Positions 1-9,721 of a stretch of DNA of 64,000 bases are shown piece after piece (the stretch's first letter is position 1; every line of letters begins with the position of its first letter). The stretch spans positions 28,397,862 through 28,461,861 of the forward strand of contig CM070874.1 of NCBI GenBank assembly GCA_036365515.1. Direction: 5' to 3'. Source of the stretch: Torymus aiolomorphi. Taxonomy: Eukaryota; Arthropoda; Insecta; Hymenoptera; Torymidae. Made by a program: the position numbers and the translations under genes. The notes below the pieces were generated by a model. It was given only the letters and a program-made list of their open reading frames with translations. It was not told the DNA's origin and ran no database searches.

Positions 1-17
1 TTAGTAGAAAAGAAATG

Positions 18-455
18 ATTACTCTATTGCGAATATGTCCACATAAAGATATTAAACAAAAAATCTGAAAAAAAAATGATGTCTCTTCAATTATGACTGA
101 CACATTGTAAGTATTTAAGATACGAAAACAAGTAAAAAGATTATAAAACTAGACAGTAAGAGCTCTGTTTCGTTAAAAAATATTAATTTATAAGGAAATC
201 ATAAGCAATCAAAGATACCGTAAGAATATGGGTAAAAATACGATTCATTTATTCGCTAAAATGAAGGCAAATTTTTAACTATTTTCTTACTCTATCTTTG
301 ATTGGTTATAATTTCCTGAAAATTCACTATTTTTCATTAAATCAGTTTGAATTTTAGCTTTTGCTGTCTACTTTTATAATTTTTTTCCCTCATTTTCGTA
401 TCTTAATTACTTGCAATGTGACAGTCAATAAAAGAGACATCATTTTTTAATGAAA
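18..455. repeat. Imperfect foldback (palindromic) repeat, about 430 bp
   Basis: The stretch at about 62-200 pairs with the reverse complement of about 300-450. Both arms open with AAAAAATGATGTCTCTT and run through matching blocks (GATACGAAAA, AGACAG, CAAAGATA). Weaker matching (ACTCTATT against AATAGAGT) extends towards 18 and 470. The arms are roughly 75-85% alike by eye and no ORF lies between them. This is the shape of an old nonautonomous DNA element or MITE. No clear target duplication was found, so the family is unknown. Confidence 0.6.
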
Positions 456-1827
456 TAGAGTATATTAGAGATGAGATTGACCATATCTCAAGAAATGGGC
501 CCATTTGACGGAAATGTGAGTACTAGGCTTCATTTTTAGATACCAGAAATCGACTTTCATTCGATTTTAAATTCCACAAAATAGTTCATTTTATTTTTAT
601 AATAAATCCCTTATTAATAAATCATGTACAAATTTAATTGTTTCTTTTCATCCTTATACTAACATGACTTAAACAATACTTTTTGATATTTTAAATAACA
701 TTTAAGTAAATATTTTCCTATGAGAAGCCTATAAAAAAAGAAAATCCGCGAAAAAATAATTCATATATACTTATAATTCAATCACTAAAAGATTTATATA
801 CAATACGAAATCATATACAGTTATACATAATTATATATAAATATATATGACCATACATATTTATGCACCGTTATATAGAGACATAAATCGTATATATTTA
901 TATATAGTTGTACATGAGGATATATATAATCATAAAAAAAAGAATATCAGTTTTTTTTTTCATTTTAAACACAGTAAGGTAAATGTTCCAATCATTGGCC
1001 ATCTGAAGAGCTTAGAGTTACATACAAAGTATGTACGAGCTATGTACGTAACTCTAAGCTGTTAAGGTTATAGTATAATCATTAGACGTATAAAAAGACT
1101 ACTATATCTTAAATAACGACTATGTAATAGTAAATCGTCCTTCGAATTATCAAAAAAACATTTAATAGCTTATTTTATAATTGTATCATTATGAATTAAT
1201 CAAATACGACGAGTTTCAATGCAAACTGATTCTAATGTCCCACAATTTTGTTCCAATAATTGGCCACAATAATTTACAATACAGTACACAATCTTTCTTG
1301 ATGTAAAATATTTGATAAATTTTTAAGTGTCAACTTACATAAACTGTTGTTTGTAATATCTATTTAAACATGCAATGCAACAATGTTACTTAAAATATGC
1401 AAAAATATATATTACTTGAATATGTAGTTGCTAACCTATCTGTTGGTGTATATGAGACCACTTTTTGGGCTGGAATCATTTTTAACCATATCTGAAAATA
1501 CCAGTAGGTGGCCGCCGAAGTACAGATATCATCACAAACTTTAATTTATCTTCATGAAATATAAACCAGACAACGCAACCCGTTAGTTACTAGAACCTAA
1601 GTGTCTAGATTAAATTTTAAAAAGAAAATAATATATTCGTACTAATGTAACTTCAAAAACATACTTTTAAGTTCATGCGGCCACTTATTGGTACACGATT
1701 TTTGATGGGCAGGTATTGGTACTTTTAGACATACCATCTCAAATTTTTTCAATTTCTTATCCAAACTAATTTTTGTACGTTCAGAATAACATATATAATA
1801 GTAAAATTCAATAAAAAAATTAATTTT
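456..1827. other. AT-rich noncoding stretch
   Basis: No credible coding frame was found; the 72-codon frame at 847-1065 is low-complexity AT sequence. It holds one hairpin (1009-1060, listed separately) and three spaced occurrences of a GTTCCAATnATTGGCCA-like motif (about 987, 1248 and, weaker, 1685). It may contain upstream intron or exon sequence of the Transib-like gene that begins near 1828, but nothing coding was recognised. Confidence 0.5.
1009..1060. repeat. Hairpin, 17-bp arms
   Basis: AGCTTAGAGTTACATAC at 1009-1025 pairs with 1044-1060 with one mismatch and an 18-nt loop. It has no associated ORF or U-tract. It may be a MITE remnant or an RNA hairpin; the function is not known. Confidence 0.55.
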
Positions 1828-3200
1828 ATGAAATTTTTTAGGTGTAAGACCGCCTTAATTCTTAATTTTTATGTTTTTAGTCAAATTTACACACAACAAA
1901 AACGTGTAATCCAAAAAAATATACTTGACAAAATTGGAGTTAGAGTTGACCTAGTGTTACAGGGACATGGCACTACGAATACCGGCAATGTTGCTAGATG
2001 TTTTAAGAATCCAAAGCTCTTTGCAGAAGCTTTAGGTATTGATGCAAAATTAGTAGAAAATATATCAATAGTATTGTTGGCTTTTAAAAGTAAAAAGTTT
2101 CCTAAACTAGATGAGCTTGAAACATTTTGTTCAGATACATATGCTTTGCATTATGAATTATATTCTTGGATACGTATGAATCCAACGTTACATAAGTCAT
2201 TGAAACATGGGTATCAAATAGCGAGGCAATTGCCTGTTCCTATCGCATACTATTCCGAAGATGCAAGTGAATCTTGGCATAAACTTTATAGGAAAAACAT
2301 GAAATTACATGCACGTCAAAATGGTCGAAAAAATTATTTGCTGGATGTTTTTAATAGAGCTATATACCTTTCGGATCCTAAAATATTATTGATAGAAATA
2401 AAAAATCGATTAAGATTTCAGAAAAAAAAGAAAAGTTCAGTTAATTTCGAACAATTTGTTGAAAGCAAGTAAGTTTCAGAAAAGAATCATATGTACCTCA
2501 TAATGCTAGTGATACAAGTATGTTTTTAATCTTCTACAATCACGTATCTGTGGTGCTGAGAAAGAAAGGAACAAGTCACTTAAGAAAGTTTTCGAGATAT
2601 TGCGATTTACATGCTAAAGCTTAAAAGCAATTTTAATATTATCCCTTTTTCAATTACGTTGTAACTGCAGAATAACAAAATTTTTACAAAAAAGAAACTT
2701 TAAAAAATGGTGTATTGAACCTCAAAAAAGTGAAAAATGGCCTTCACCCGATTTTTATAAAAATTGAACTTATTCCCTTCATCCTTGACACCACCGATAT
2801 ATTAACCTTTAGAGGGCCGGGATTTTGAGAGGGAAATTCACCTTAAAAAATTGGGACAAAAGGTATCTTATATCATTGACTGAACGTAGACAAAGTGTCG
2901 ATAAGGGGGTCTGCCATTTTAGTGGTTTCCCGGCCCTCTAAAGGTTAATGAAATAATTCTAAGAAAATCTATTCAGAATAAATTTTTAAAATTAAATTTC
3001 TTACGACCTAGAAAATATAATTCGTACACTTTGCATTCTTGAGTACTTACTTAATCTATGAATTTATACAAAAATTTTAAACTAAAAGTTAAATTTTATA
3101 TTTGTTCATTAACAGTGCAGATAGTCACACTAGAGATTCAGAAATTGAGGAGTCAGAAGGAGAAGTCACAGAAGAACATAGTGATTCATCAAGCCCTTAA
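1828..3200 (+). CDS. Transib/RAG1-like transposase C-terminal domain, two exons
   Basis: The first exon is open from 1828 to 2468. The true 5' boundary may be the acceptor ending at 1880, because family similarity starts around IQKNILDK. A GTAAGT donor at 2469 and an AACAG acceptor ending at 3115 join, in frame, a second exon (3116-3200) coding a strongly acidic, Ser/Glu-rich tail ending SSSP. Residues 46-59 (GHGTTNTGNVARCF) and the SED...HKLYRKNMKLHARQ block at 143-164 match the C-terminal block of Transib transposases and RAG1. The glutamate at 144 sits where the catalytic Glu of the RNase-H-like core is expected. The part carrying the two catalytic Asp residues is not in the window, so either upstream exons exist beyond it or this is a fragment. 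About 230 spliced codons are free of stops, unlike most neighbours, which suggests a young or host-retained gene. The family call is by memory of motifs. Confidence 0.72.
2806..2944. mobile_element. piggyBac-type MITE inside the intron, TTAA duplications
   Basis: CCTTTAGAGGGCCGGGA at 2806-2822 is repeated exactly inverted at 2928-2944. The element is 139 bp and is bounded by TTAA at 2802-2805 and 2945-2948. TTAA target sites and termini starting CC(C/T)TT are the hallmark of piggyBac-family elements. There is no coding capacity. It lies wholly within the 2469-3115 intron of the Transib-like gene. Confidence 0.85.
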
Positions 3201-3599
3201 ATTATTATTTATTATTTATTATTATTACTTTAAACATTCAACTGATACGAATTTTTCCATCGGTCTTACAGTCTTACAAATTAAATTAAAATAATTAATA
3301 TTTATGGCAGTCAGATTGCCCTTGTTTATAATCACCCCCGCAGAATCTGAAATAAAAACTTAATTAAAACCTGGAAAAAACTTTGTTAGTAAAGGACGAT
3401 CTGACTGCCCTCCACCACCAAATTGAAATGAAACCAGCGATACACCTCCTTATATACCCCCATACCCTCTTCTTTTCTCTTACCCCCACCACCATCCACT
3501 TTCCCCTCTCCAACTTTCCATTCTCACTTAAATTAATAAAGAATGATAAATGTTATCTAATTTACTTGACTCTATCATTAAATTTACATTATTCCGATT
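3201..3599. other. Noncoding spacer with a 105-bp inverted-repeat element
   Basis: GGCAGTCAGAT (3306-3316) and its exact inverse (3399-3409) bracket 82 bp, which could be a tiny MITE. The rest is AT-rich, with a C-rich patch near 3470-3510. The frame at 3383-3622 has no recognisable features. Confidence 0.4.
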
Positions 3600-4004
3600 T
3601 CTTAGAATTTAAATTTAGTTAAAGAAACATTTATTAAGAATAGTTGTCCGGTAAAATTTATTGATAAAATGATTGATGAGAGAGTGCGGGAAATTTATAA
3701 TGCTGGATTGAAGCAGCGGGTAGATAATCAAACAAGGAATAGAAATGGAAAGAACGCATATTTTAGTTTACCATATGTTAGAGGCTTCTCGGAAAGGATT
3801 AGAAGGGTTTTTAGTAAACATAATATTCAACTTTTCTTTAGAAACGATAATAATTTAGAAAAGTTATTTAGTAATTTTAAAGACAAGGATGATAAATGTT
3901 TAAAATCGGGAGTAGTTTATAAAATTAATTGTAAGGATTGTAATGGTTGTTATATTGGTCAAACGGGTAGATATTTGAAAAAGAAAATATATGAACAGCT
4001 TTGA
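3600..4004 (+). pseudogene. Penelope-like element: GIY-YIG endonuclease fragment
   Basis: An open frame reads from about 3590 into the ATG at 3669 and ends at 4002-4004. It contains the linker typical of Penelope-like elements (PYVRGFSERIRRVFSKHNI), then Y-x-I-x-C-x2-C ahead of CYIGQTGRYLKKKI, the GIY-YIG core with an internal Cys pair. The protein stops straight after the core, so the C-terminal half of the nuclease and all of the reverse transcriptase are missing. It differs from the two Penelope-like families elsewhere in the window (22.6 kb; 33/51 kb), so at least three lineages are present. Confidence 0.8.
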
Positions 4005-4462
4005 TCAACAATCTAAAGGTCACGTATCAAAAAATTAGTTATACTTATATTTTTTCTTAATTCTACATTACAATAGCTTTTATTTGCCGTAGTAATCATC
4101 AAGTTTGCTTTATTCTATCAAAAGTTATTTAGTTTTTGGAAGAAAATTTTCACTTTGGCACATAGTGCACCGGAGCTGTCAAAACATCTTCTCGGCTTTC
4201 TCGCACAACCACCATGTTCATATACCGCATGTTATTGCATTATTGTTGTGCATGAACTGCTCTCTCGCCGGCGAGATCGAGTAGATGTTCATGTTTTTGT
4301 AGTGTTTGTGGTGTTTTCGGAGCTAGTGATTGTGTACATGTGTGCATATATAATGGCAACCACGAGGAAAATGATGGCCAAGACGGCAACAATGGAACTC
4401 TCATCGAGAGAGCAACAACGGAGGCTTATTAAGGATCGGCAGTTATTACATCATCGACGTTT
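4005..4462. other. Probable upstream region of the following gene
   Basis: Base composition shifts from AT-rich to mixed near 4150. A frame at 4155-4466 is open but shows no family features; its last part, from 4353, is rich in Arg, Lys and Gln. There is a TATATAATGG sequence near 4347. This may be the 5' untranslated region or a frameshifted N-terminus of the gene starting near 4463. Confidence 0.3.
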
Positions 4463-5278
4463 TTGAGTGAACATGGAGCAGAACATCTTGGAGGAGCTGG
4501 CTATGGAGCTCGATCCAGAAGAGCAGTTACTCATGGATCTCGACCGAGAGGACGGGCGCAGTCTGCGGAGGAGCTTCTTTACGAGCTGCTACTAGAGTGC
4601 GGAGCCATGAACAATGGCGGAGGAAAAGCATCGGAGGACCTTCTACAAGAGCTGTTAGTGGAGAGCGGGACGACGGAGAGAATCGCGAACGTCGATGACT
4701 ACGTGGCAGAGCTAAGGAAGGTGGTTAATGTGAGGATACCACCGCATCCATCACTAACGCCTCAGGTCAACACCGACGATTACGACGTGGAGATGGGATC
4801 CAACACCGCGAAGGATTATTTCGAATTCTTCTGCGAGGGGTTCCGCGAGTCACTATCTCCCAACGACTCCTCGCAGTACATCATCCTGGAACCACGGCCA
4901 GCCTTCAGAAATAAGACGCAAGTCCTAATGGTAAGTTATTACATGAATTATTTTATGATTTATTTTGCTTTTTTTTAATAAATACCTAATGATTATTTTA
5001 TAAACTTCTTAAGTGAATTTTAAAGTAATTATTTTAAAGTAATTATTTTTAATAAGTTATTTTAATAAACTATTATTTTAATTTGTAAATTTTTTTTTTA
5101 ATTCATATTTTTAATAATACTTACCTTATTACAGGAAACTGATGTGATGCAACTGCTCTCCTTGCCACCACCTCCTCCATCGCCGTTACTATTCTCGATG
5201 CCGTCGCTGCCCGCGTCTGCACCGCCGTCGTTACCGCCGATGCCCTCGACTGCGCCATCAATGATGTATCACCGATGA
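4463..5278 (+). CDS. Unrecognised acidic / proline-rich protein, probably spliced
   Basis: Exon 1 is open to 4930, where ATG is followed by the donor GTAAGT. The acceptor TTATTACAG ends at 5134, and exon 2 (5135-5278) continues in frame to a TGA. The exon-1 protein has repeated amphipathic units (EELLYELLLE, EDLLQELLVE) and an acidic middle (NTDDYDVEMG). A similar unit (EELAMELD) is read in another frame from 4471, so a frameshift near 4550 is likely. Exon 2 codes a low-complexity Pro/Ser/Leu stretch. No family was recognised. It lies just upstream of the virus-like polymerase fragment on the same strand and could be a diverged gene of that element or an unrelated host gene. Confidence 0.45.
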
Positions 5279-5725
5279 TGCTTCCGCTGATGCAGACGCA
5301 TCCATCACCCCCCCATGTCTTTATCATTATCGATCCCGACTTCTCTCCTTCGGAGACATCACTGCCACCGATGTTATGCTGCTCATCGCCATCCCTTAAA
5401 AAAGATAAATGTTCAAATTTTACTATTTATTAAATTCTCTAAATAACTATATAAATTACATACTGTTAAATTCTTGGTTTCAATCAATAATTTAAGAATA
5501 TATGTATAATTTCAATAGTTACTATATATTTCATATTATTTTTTTATAAAACTTAAAAATATTACAATTCAATTTATTATTTTCTTAATTCCAGAACTTA
5601 GCAAGAATCATTTTGGTGGAGCCGGTACAAATAGATATTAAGGTTTTGAAAGTGCGTAAAATGAATAGGTAAAGTTAAATTTACTTTTAAATGTATTAAA
5701 AAAATTTAATTTACTTACTTTTCAG
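5279..5725. other. Intron-like AT-rich spacer with a possible small exon
   Basis: The sequence is mostly AT-rich. Between an acceptor TTCCAG ending at 5595 and a GTAAAG donor near 5669, about 75 nt are open (NLARIILVEPVQIDIKVLKV...), which could be an alternative exon of the preceding gene. There is no other support. Confidence 0.3.
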
Positions 5726-6052
5726 GAAAAATCAACGACACTGCCCATATTAGGGATGCAACCACCACCGACGACAAAAGCATCCGTCGTTACACCTTTA
5801 TCGAGGGATACAGATGGTGAGGAGCAGCGAGACCAGCAAAAGGAGCCGCAACAGCTCGAAACGAGGTTACCAATGGTCTTTTTACAACGGCCACCTCTTT
5901 TACCATGTCTCGCTGAAGTTCTCGGGTCGGAGTTAATGGAGCTCCTGTTGCTGCTATCACCACCATTGCAACCAAAGGCGTTTTACAATATACCAGTCCT
6001 CAAAAAGTCAGGATATAAACAAAAATGGCGAAATAAGGAAGAAAAAGGATGA
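5726..6052 (+). CDS. Possible 3' exon, Gln/Pro/Leu-rich, unrecognised
   Basis: An acceptor CTTTTCAG ends at 5725 and the frame is open from 5726 through an ATG at 5756 to the TGA at 6050-6052. The product has an N-terminal Pro/Thr patch, a Gln/Glu-rich centre, the Leu-rich segment LGSELMELLLLLSPPL and a basic tail. The splice phase fits the 4930 donor, so it may be an alternative last exon of the 4463 gene. No domain was recognised. Confidence 0.3.
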   Translation, partial: EKSTTLPILGMQPPPTTKASVVTPLSRDTDGEEQRDQQKEPQQLETRLPMVFLQRPPLLPCLAEVLGSELMELLLLLSPPLQPKAFYNIPVLKKSGYKQKWRNKEEKG

Positions 6053-6153
6053 AGAATAAGCAGAAGAAAGAGAAGAGGCTACATTATTTCCGAATATCGT
6101 GCGCAATGGATTAGAACCGACGCGACCAGTAAAAGTACAAACCGGTACTCCTT

Positions 6154-6942
6154 TTGCGCCGATCCACGAAATGTAATTATTTTAATAATTATAGTAATTT
6201 TGGTGTATTTTATAATTATAATATGAGGCAACGAGTGGATAAAAATAGCAAACTTCTCTACACTGACACAGATAGTTTGATATATGAAATTCGAGGAGTT
6301 AACATGTATGAGATTATGGAGGAGGATATCAACAAGTTTGATACTTCAGATTATCCTGAAAATAATCAGTTTGAACTACCTCGTAAGAATAAGAAAGTTA
6401 TAGGATTAATGAAGGTCGAATCTAATGGTAACATTATGACCGAATTCATTGGACTGCGAAGCAAAATGTATAGCATCCTCATACAAAACGATAAACCTAT
6501 AAAGAATGCCAAGGGAGTCAAATCAACTGTTGTGAAAACAAGTATCACTTTCGAAAACTATCGAGACTGTCTGTTCAACGAGTCAACGGTGATCTGTCAA
6601 CAGAATAATATACGTTCCAAGAATCACATCGTTCGAACCGAGAAAGAGAAGAAGGTTGCTCTAAGCCCACATGATGATAAACGTCATATCCTCATGAAAA
6701 GTAGGGATACACTTCCTTGGGGACACTATGGAATCTTCGATGAGGAGGAGGACAGAGAACTTCAAGAAAATTTTATACATATAGAGGAGATGGAGGTGGA
6801 AGAACCAATCACGAGTGAGAGCGATGGAGAGGGGGAAGTCGACGGAGGTCTACATAAGGAGCACGCGTCGGGCAGTCAGCACGTTCGTTCGCTCGACGAG
6901 CCTGAGAACGGAGAGCTTCCCAGCAAGAGACTTAGACTTTGA
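6154..6942 (+). pseudogene. Protein-primed DNA polymerase B, C-terminal fragment
   Basis: After about 27 unrelated residues the frame reads LLYTDTDSLIYEI, the family-B polymerase motif C (YxDTDS) with both metal-binding Asp residues, at nt 6258-6275. This is followed by about 150 residues typical of Polinton/adintovirus polymerase (FIGLRSKMYSI; then SKNHIVRTEKEKKVALSPHDDKR; then LPWGHYGIF) and an acidic tail. The exonuclease, terminal-protein and palm motif A regions are missing. The remnant therefore cannot replicate DNA, although its last 230 codons are free of stops. Type-B polymerases of this class use a protein primer to copy the element's linear genome. Confidence 0.88.
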
Positions 6943-6962
6943 ATAATTCAAAACACTTTAAA

Positions 6963-7031
6963 GTAAGTATTTCATTTATTGACTTGTAATATTTTTGAAA
7001 ATACTCAGTATTCTCTTTCTCTCTGTTTCAG
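6963..7031 (+). other. Possible short intron in the leader of the next gene
   Basis: A GTAAGTATTT donor at 6963 and a pyrimidine-rich acceptor ending CTCTGTTTCAG at 7031 bracket 69 nt lying between the polymerase stop and the next start codon. This is predicted from splice consensus only. Confidence 0.4.
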
Positions 7032-7044
7032 AAAGGACTTCGCT

Positions 7045-7332
7045 ATGTTAAACCGAATCTGCTCAAATACCTATCTTCCAAAGAAAAATCTGTCCGAACT
7101 AGAGAAGGGTGAAATGTATATAGTGACAGAGATCAAGCAGGTCAGCACTGAGTATGGATTGAAAGCCGTTGTCATCATCGATGGAGAGTTCCAAGTCTTC
7201 CTTCTCAATTGAGTTTCTAAGGCCTTCGAGAAGAATGGGAATTTGTTCGATGAACTTGCCGAGAGGGCAAATAAGTACAAATTATTTTTATTGTATCAAG
7301 GCGAACAAAATTTTGAATTTCGTAAAGATTAA
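7045..7332 (+). pseudogene. Small conserved Polinton protein, one in-frame stop
   Basis: From the ATG at 7045 the frame reads MLNRICSNTYLPKK, then EMYIVTEIKQVSTEYGLKAVV, and FQVFLLN. A TGA at 7210-7212 breaks it, and the same frame continues for 39 further codons (VSKAFEKNG...; LFLLYQG...FEFRKD) to a TAA at 7330-7332. About 95 codons in total. Small proteins of this pattern lie directly downstream of polymerase in insect Polinton/adintovirus-like elements as I recall them; the function is unknown, and a small beta-barrel nucleic-acid-binding role is only a guess. Confidence 0.7.
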
Positions 7333-7420
7333 ATGTGTAAATAAGTTATTAATATTTTAATTTAATTAATAACTTTGTAATGTAAATTAATAAGCTTGTA
7401 AAATAAATTTAATAAAAAAA

Positions 7421-7513
7421 AATAAAGAGAAAGTTTACGGAGGGGGAAAAATGTTTCGTTGTTCCTCCCAAGTAGAGAGCGTTGGTTGGGGCTCTCACCA
7501 CTTTCTCTTTATT
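7421..7513. terminator. Bidirectional terminator / poly(A) hairpin between converging genes
   Basis: AATAAAGAGAAAGT at 7421-7434 is exactly inverted at 7500-7513, giving AATAAA on each strand close to the end of each converging gene block (+ ending 7332, - ending 7535). A smaller nested inverted repeat (GAGAGC...GCTCTC, about 7475-7496) sits in the loop. The position and symmetry suggest a shared polyadenylation region. Confidence 0.65.
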
Positions 7514-7534
7514 TAATTATTATTATTAAACAAA

Positions 7535-8071
7535 TTATATGTCGTTCTTGTTTATCCAACTATTGTGAGAACTGTCGAGACCTAGCCACTTTACGTAAAC
7601 TTGATTACCACGTTTTTTGATCACTTTTTCTACAAGATAAACATCTGGATATTTAACTTTTAAGAGTTCTTGTTCATAGAAGCAATCTGAAACCGGATGA
7701 TCTCGATAACCTTTTAAATGGTAAGTAACAGGATTTGTTTTTGATACTTTATCTATTGTAAATATCTCGGTTGACCAATCAGGCGTATATCTTTTCTCAA
7801 ATACTTGCTTTAATCTGCTTATGCGTACTCTATTATTAACTTTAAATTTTTGCTTTTTTACAGGTTGAGATTTACTGGAATATTGTGTCAGAACCTACGC
7901 TTCGTTGGTAAAATCTTTTGGTTTCATATGTATAGTTCTGTGTTTCCTATTATTGTAAGCAGTAACCAAATCAGGTAAGATGTCAAGCCTCTTAAAATTT
8001 CAACGCAAACTAAATTGCATCCACATCTTGTTTTTCAGCGTTCGAATGAATCTCTCACAAATAGATCCCAT
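7535..8071 (-). pseudogene. Polinton integrase, C-terminal half with chromo-like end
   Basis: On the minus strand the frame starts around GSICERFIRTLKNKMW, which contains the expected catalytic Glu of the retroviral-type integrase core. It continues through TAYNNRKHRTIHMKP, NNRVRISRLKQVFEKRYTPDW and VYLVEKVIKKRGNQVYVKWLG to a TAA at 7535-7537. The last block is the chromodomain-like tail typical of Polinton integrases. In-frame stops fall near 8008 (TGA) and 7894 (TAG). The N-terminal zinc-binding part and both catalytic Asp residues are missing, so a deletion joins this fragment to the gene above it. Confidence 0.85.
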
Positions 8072-8097
8072 TACACATAATCTAACATTGAATTCTT

Positions 8098-8885
8098 TCA
8101 CGCAATTTTATGTCTAGGTAAGACACCAAAACCACTCTTTTTATCAGAGGTCATCTTACGCTTTTTAGATTCATTAAAGAAGAGAGGAACAATAATTTCA
8201 TCATACTTCTTGCTATTGTGTTTACGAATAGATTCATCACCTCTATATCTCTTTTGTGAGCGTTAGTTGTCTCAAGAATACTGCGATAATTTTCCAAGCC
8301 ATGTGAACTCACATACTTCTGCTCAGGATTTTTAGTGACTAATAACTCCAAGAGTCATCGAGTCTTTGGATATTTTTCCTTATTTACTATAACGTGCCTA
8401 CCATCAAAGTGTATTTGTGTATTACCAATTATTGTTTGACAATATTCTTTGCGTACTCCATAAATTTTATCAAGATAATTGCTATTTTTCTGACTAAGCA
8501 TGCATATGTATTTACTTTCTCGTACATTACTCCTTTCTTCGATTTCACTACCTGCGATTTCAAATGAGCTATCTATTTTGATATTTTTAATAATATTATT
8601 TAAAGTATCATTACCGTATGTGTTATCAAGAGTACTATCAGGAATATAACTAATATCTAGAGTATCATTAGTTTTCTGATTCGTCACATCTTTTTCCGAT
8701 TGAATATGGTTTTTCGACGTTACAACAAGTTTCTGAAGAGGATCAACAATTGGTTTGAAAGTATCTTCCATTGCTTTCTCAAAAGTATCTTTTCCATACT
8801 TTAACAAATTGTATTTACCTTAAACTGCATTGTGAGCTTTTACAAGCTCATGAAGTATATCCTTTTTGCGACTGAATTCTGCCAT
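8098..8885 (-). pseudogene. Conserved Polinton/adintovirus protein of unknown function
   Basis: The start codon at 8885 opens MAEFSRKKDILHELVKAHNAV. A TAA follows after 21 codons, then the frame continues as KYGKDTFEKAMEDTFKPIVDPLQKLV, a long acidic/Asn-rich middle, and YGVRKE...HFDGRHVIVNKEKYPKTR. A TGA near 8353 interrupts it; the reading resumes with LLVTKN, then LENYRSILETTNAHKR, and shifts frame near 8246 (about 2 extra nt) before ending at 8098 with GVLPRHKIA. A helical N-terminus plus the TNAHK block is the pattern of an insect adintovirus-like protein I recall between ATPase and integrase. The role is unknown. Confidence 0.72.
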
Positions 8886-8926
8886 GTTGATGCTTCAATG
8901 TTTAGTTGTAGACTGTGAATGAAAGA

Positions 8927-9698
8927 CTAGGTGCCTCCCATATTTATAGCAAAACAGTCAAAGTCCCTACGATATCTTCCTCCATTGATTGAACTATCCT
9001 TATCAATCATTAGAAATCCATATTTCTCATCTCTCCAGCATTTCACACACAAATCTTTAAACTGTGTATAAGTCATATCAGAATTAACTTGATCTTCATG
9101 CAAGTGTTTTAAATTTGCATCATCTTGACGAAAAATAATCAAAAGATTTACATTATCCCTGACAAGATGCTTTGGAATATGAGCATATGACTGACATAGA
9201 TAAAAATAGTCTACATTTTCATGTAGAAAAATGCTTTGACATGGTTCTGTTTTTGACAAGCTATGTCGTCAAATATAATGATTGAGTTCGGAAGAGCATT
9301 TTCAGAAGCAACTTCATCGTGTTCGCTGCATGGGAAATCCTGCACGCCCTCTAACGGTTCTATGAGTTTCTCACGAAATTTATACTTCGGTTAATTCAAA
9401 GACTTTGAATACGCATAAATATTCTCAAATCTAACACCATTGGGATGTGTAATGAGTGCAAGCGAACCATTGGTTTTTCCACAATTTGACGGTCCATAAA
9501 ATACACCTCTAATGCTGCTTGGAAGGAAATCTCCATGCTGCTTCGTCTTTTTTCTTGCTCTACGATATTGTCGAAATTCAATACCGGGAGCTGAACAGAC
9601 TGTTCCTTGAAAGTCATGTGTATACTACAAGGTCTCGATCGCAACTTATCGTTCGGATATAAATAGAGCGCTTTTATACTTGCGTATTCAGTTTTCAT
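8927..9698 (-). pseudogene. A32/FtsK-type genome packaging ATPase
   Basis: The ATG is at 9698. After about 45 residues a frameshift near 9545-9560 moves the reading to the frame carrying GVFYGPSNCGKTNG (Walker A, about 9470-9500), then a TAA at 9391-9393, then NSIIIFDDIA (Walker B, about 9260-9290). A further frameshift near 9212 leads to the last ORF (HENVDYFYLCQSYAHIPKHLVRDNVNLL, then DMTYTQFKDLC) ending at 8927. The order and length (about 255 codons) match Polinton packaging ATPases, which pump DNA into capsids. Both nucleotide-binding motifs survive, but the gene has one stop and at least two frameshifts. Confidence 0.87.
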
Positions 9699-9721
9699 CG
9701 AACCTTCGTAGTGTAACGACC

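Noticed and set aside
7169..7360. 63-codon ORF overlapping the small Polinton gene
   Set aside because: It is in another frame; the family-like sequence continues in the original frame on both sides of the TGA at 7210.
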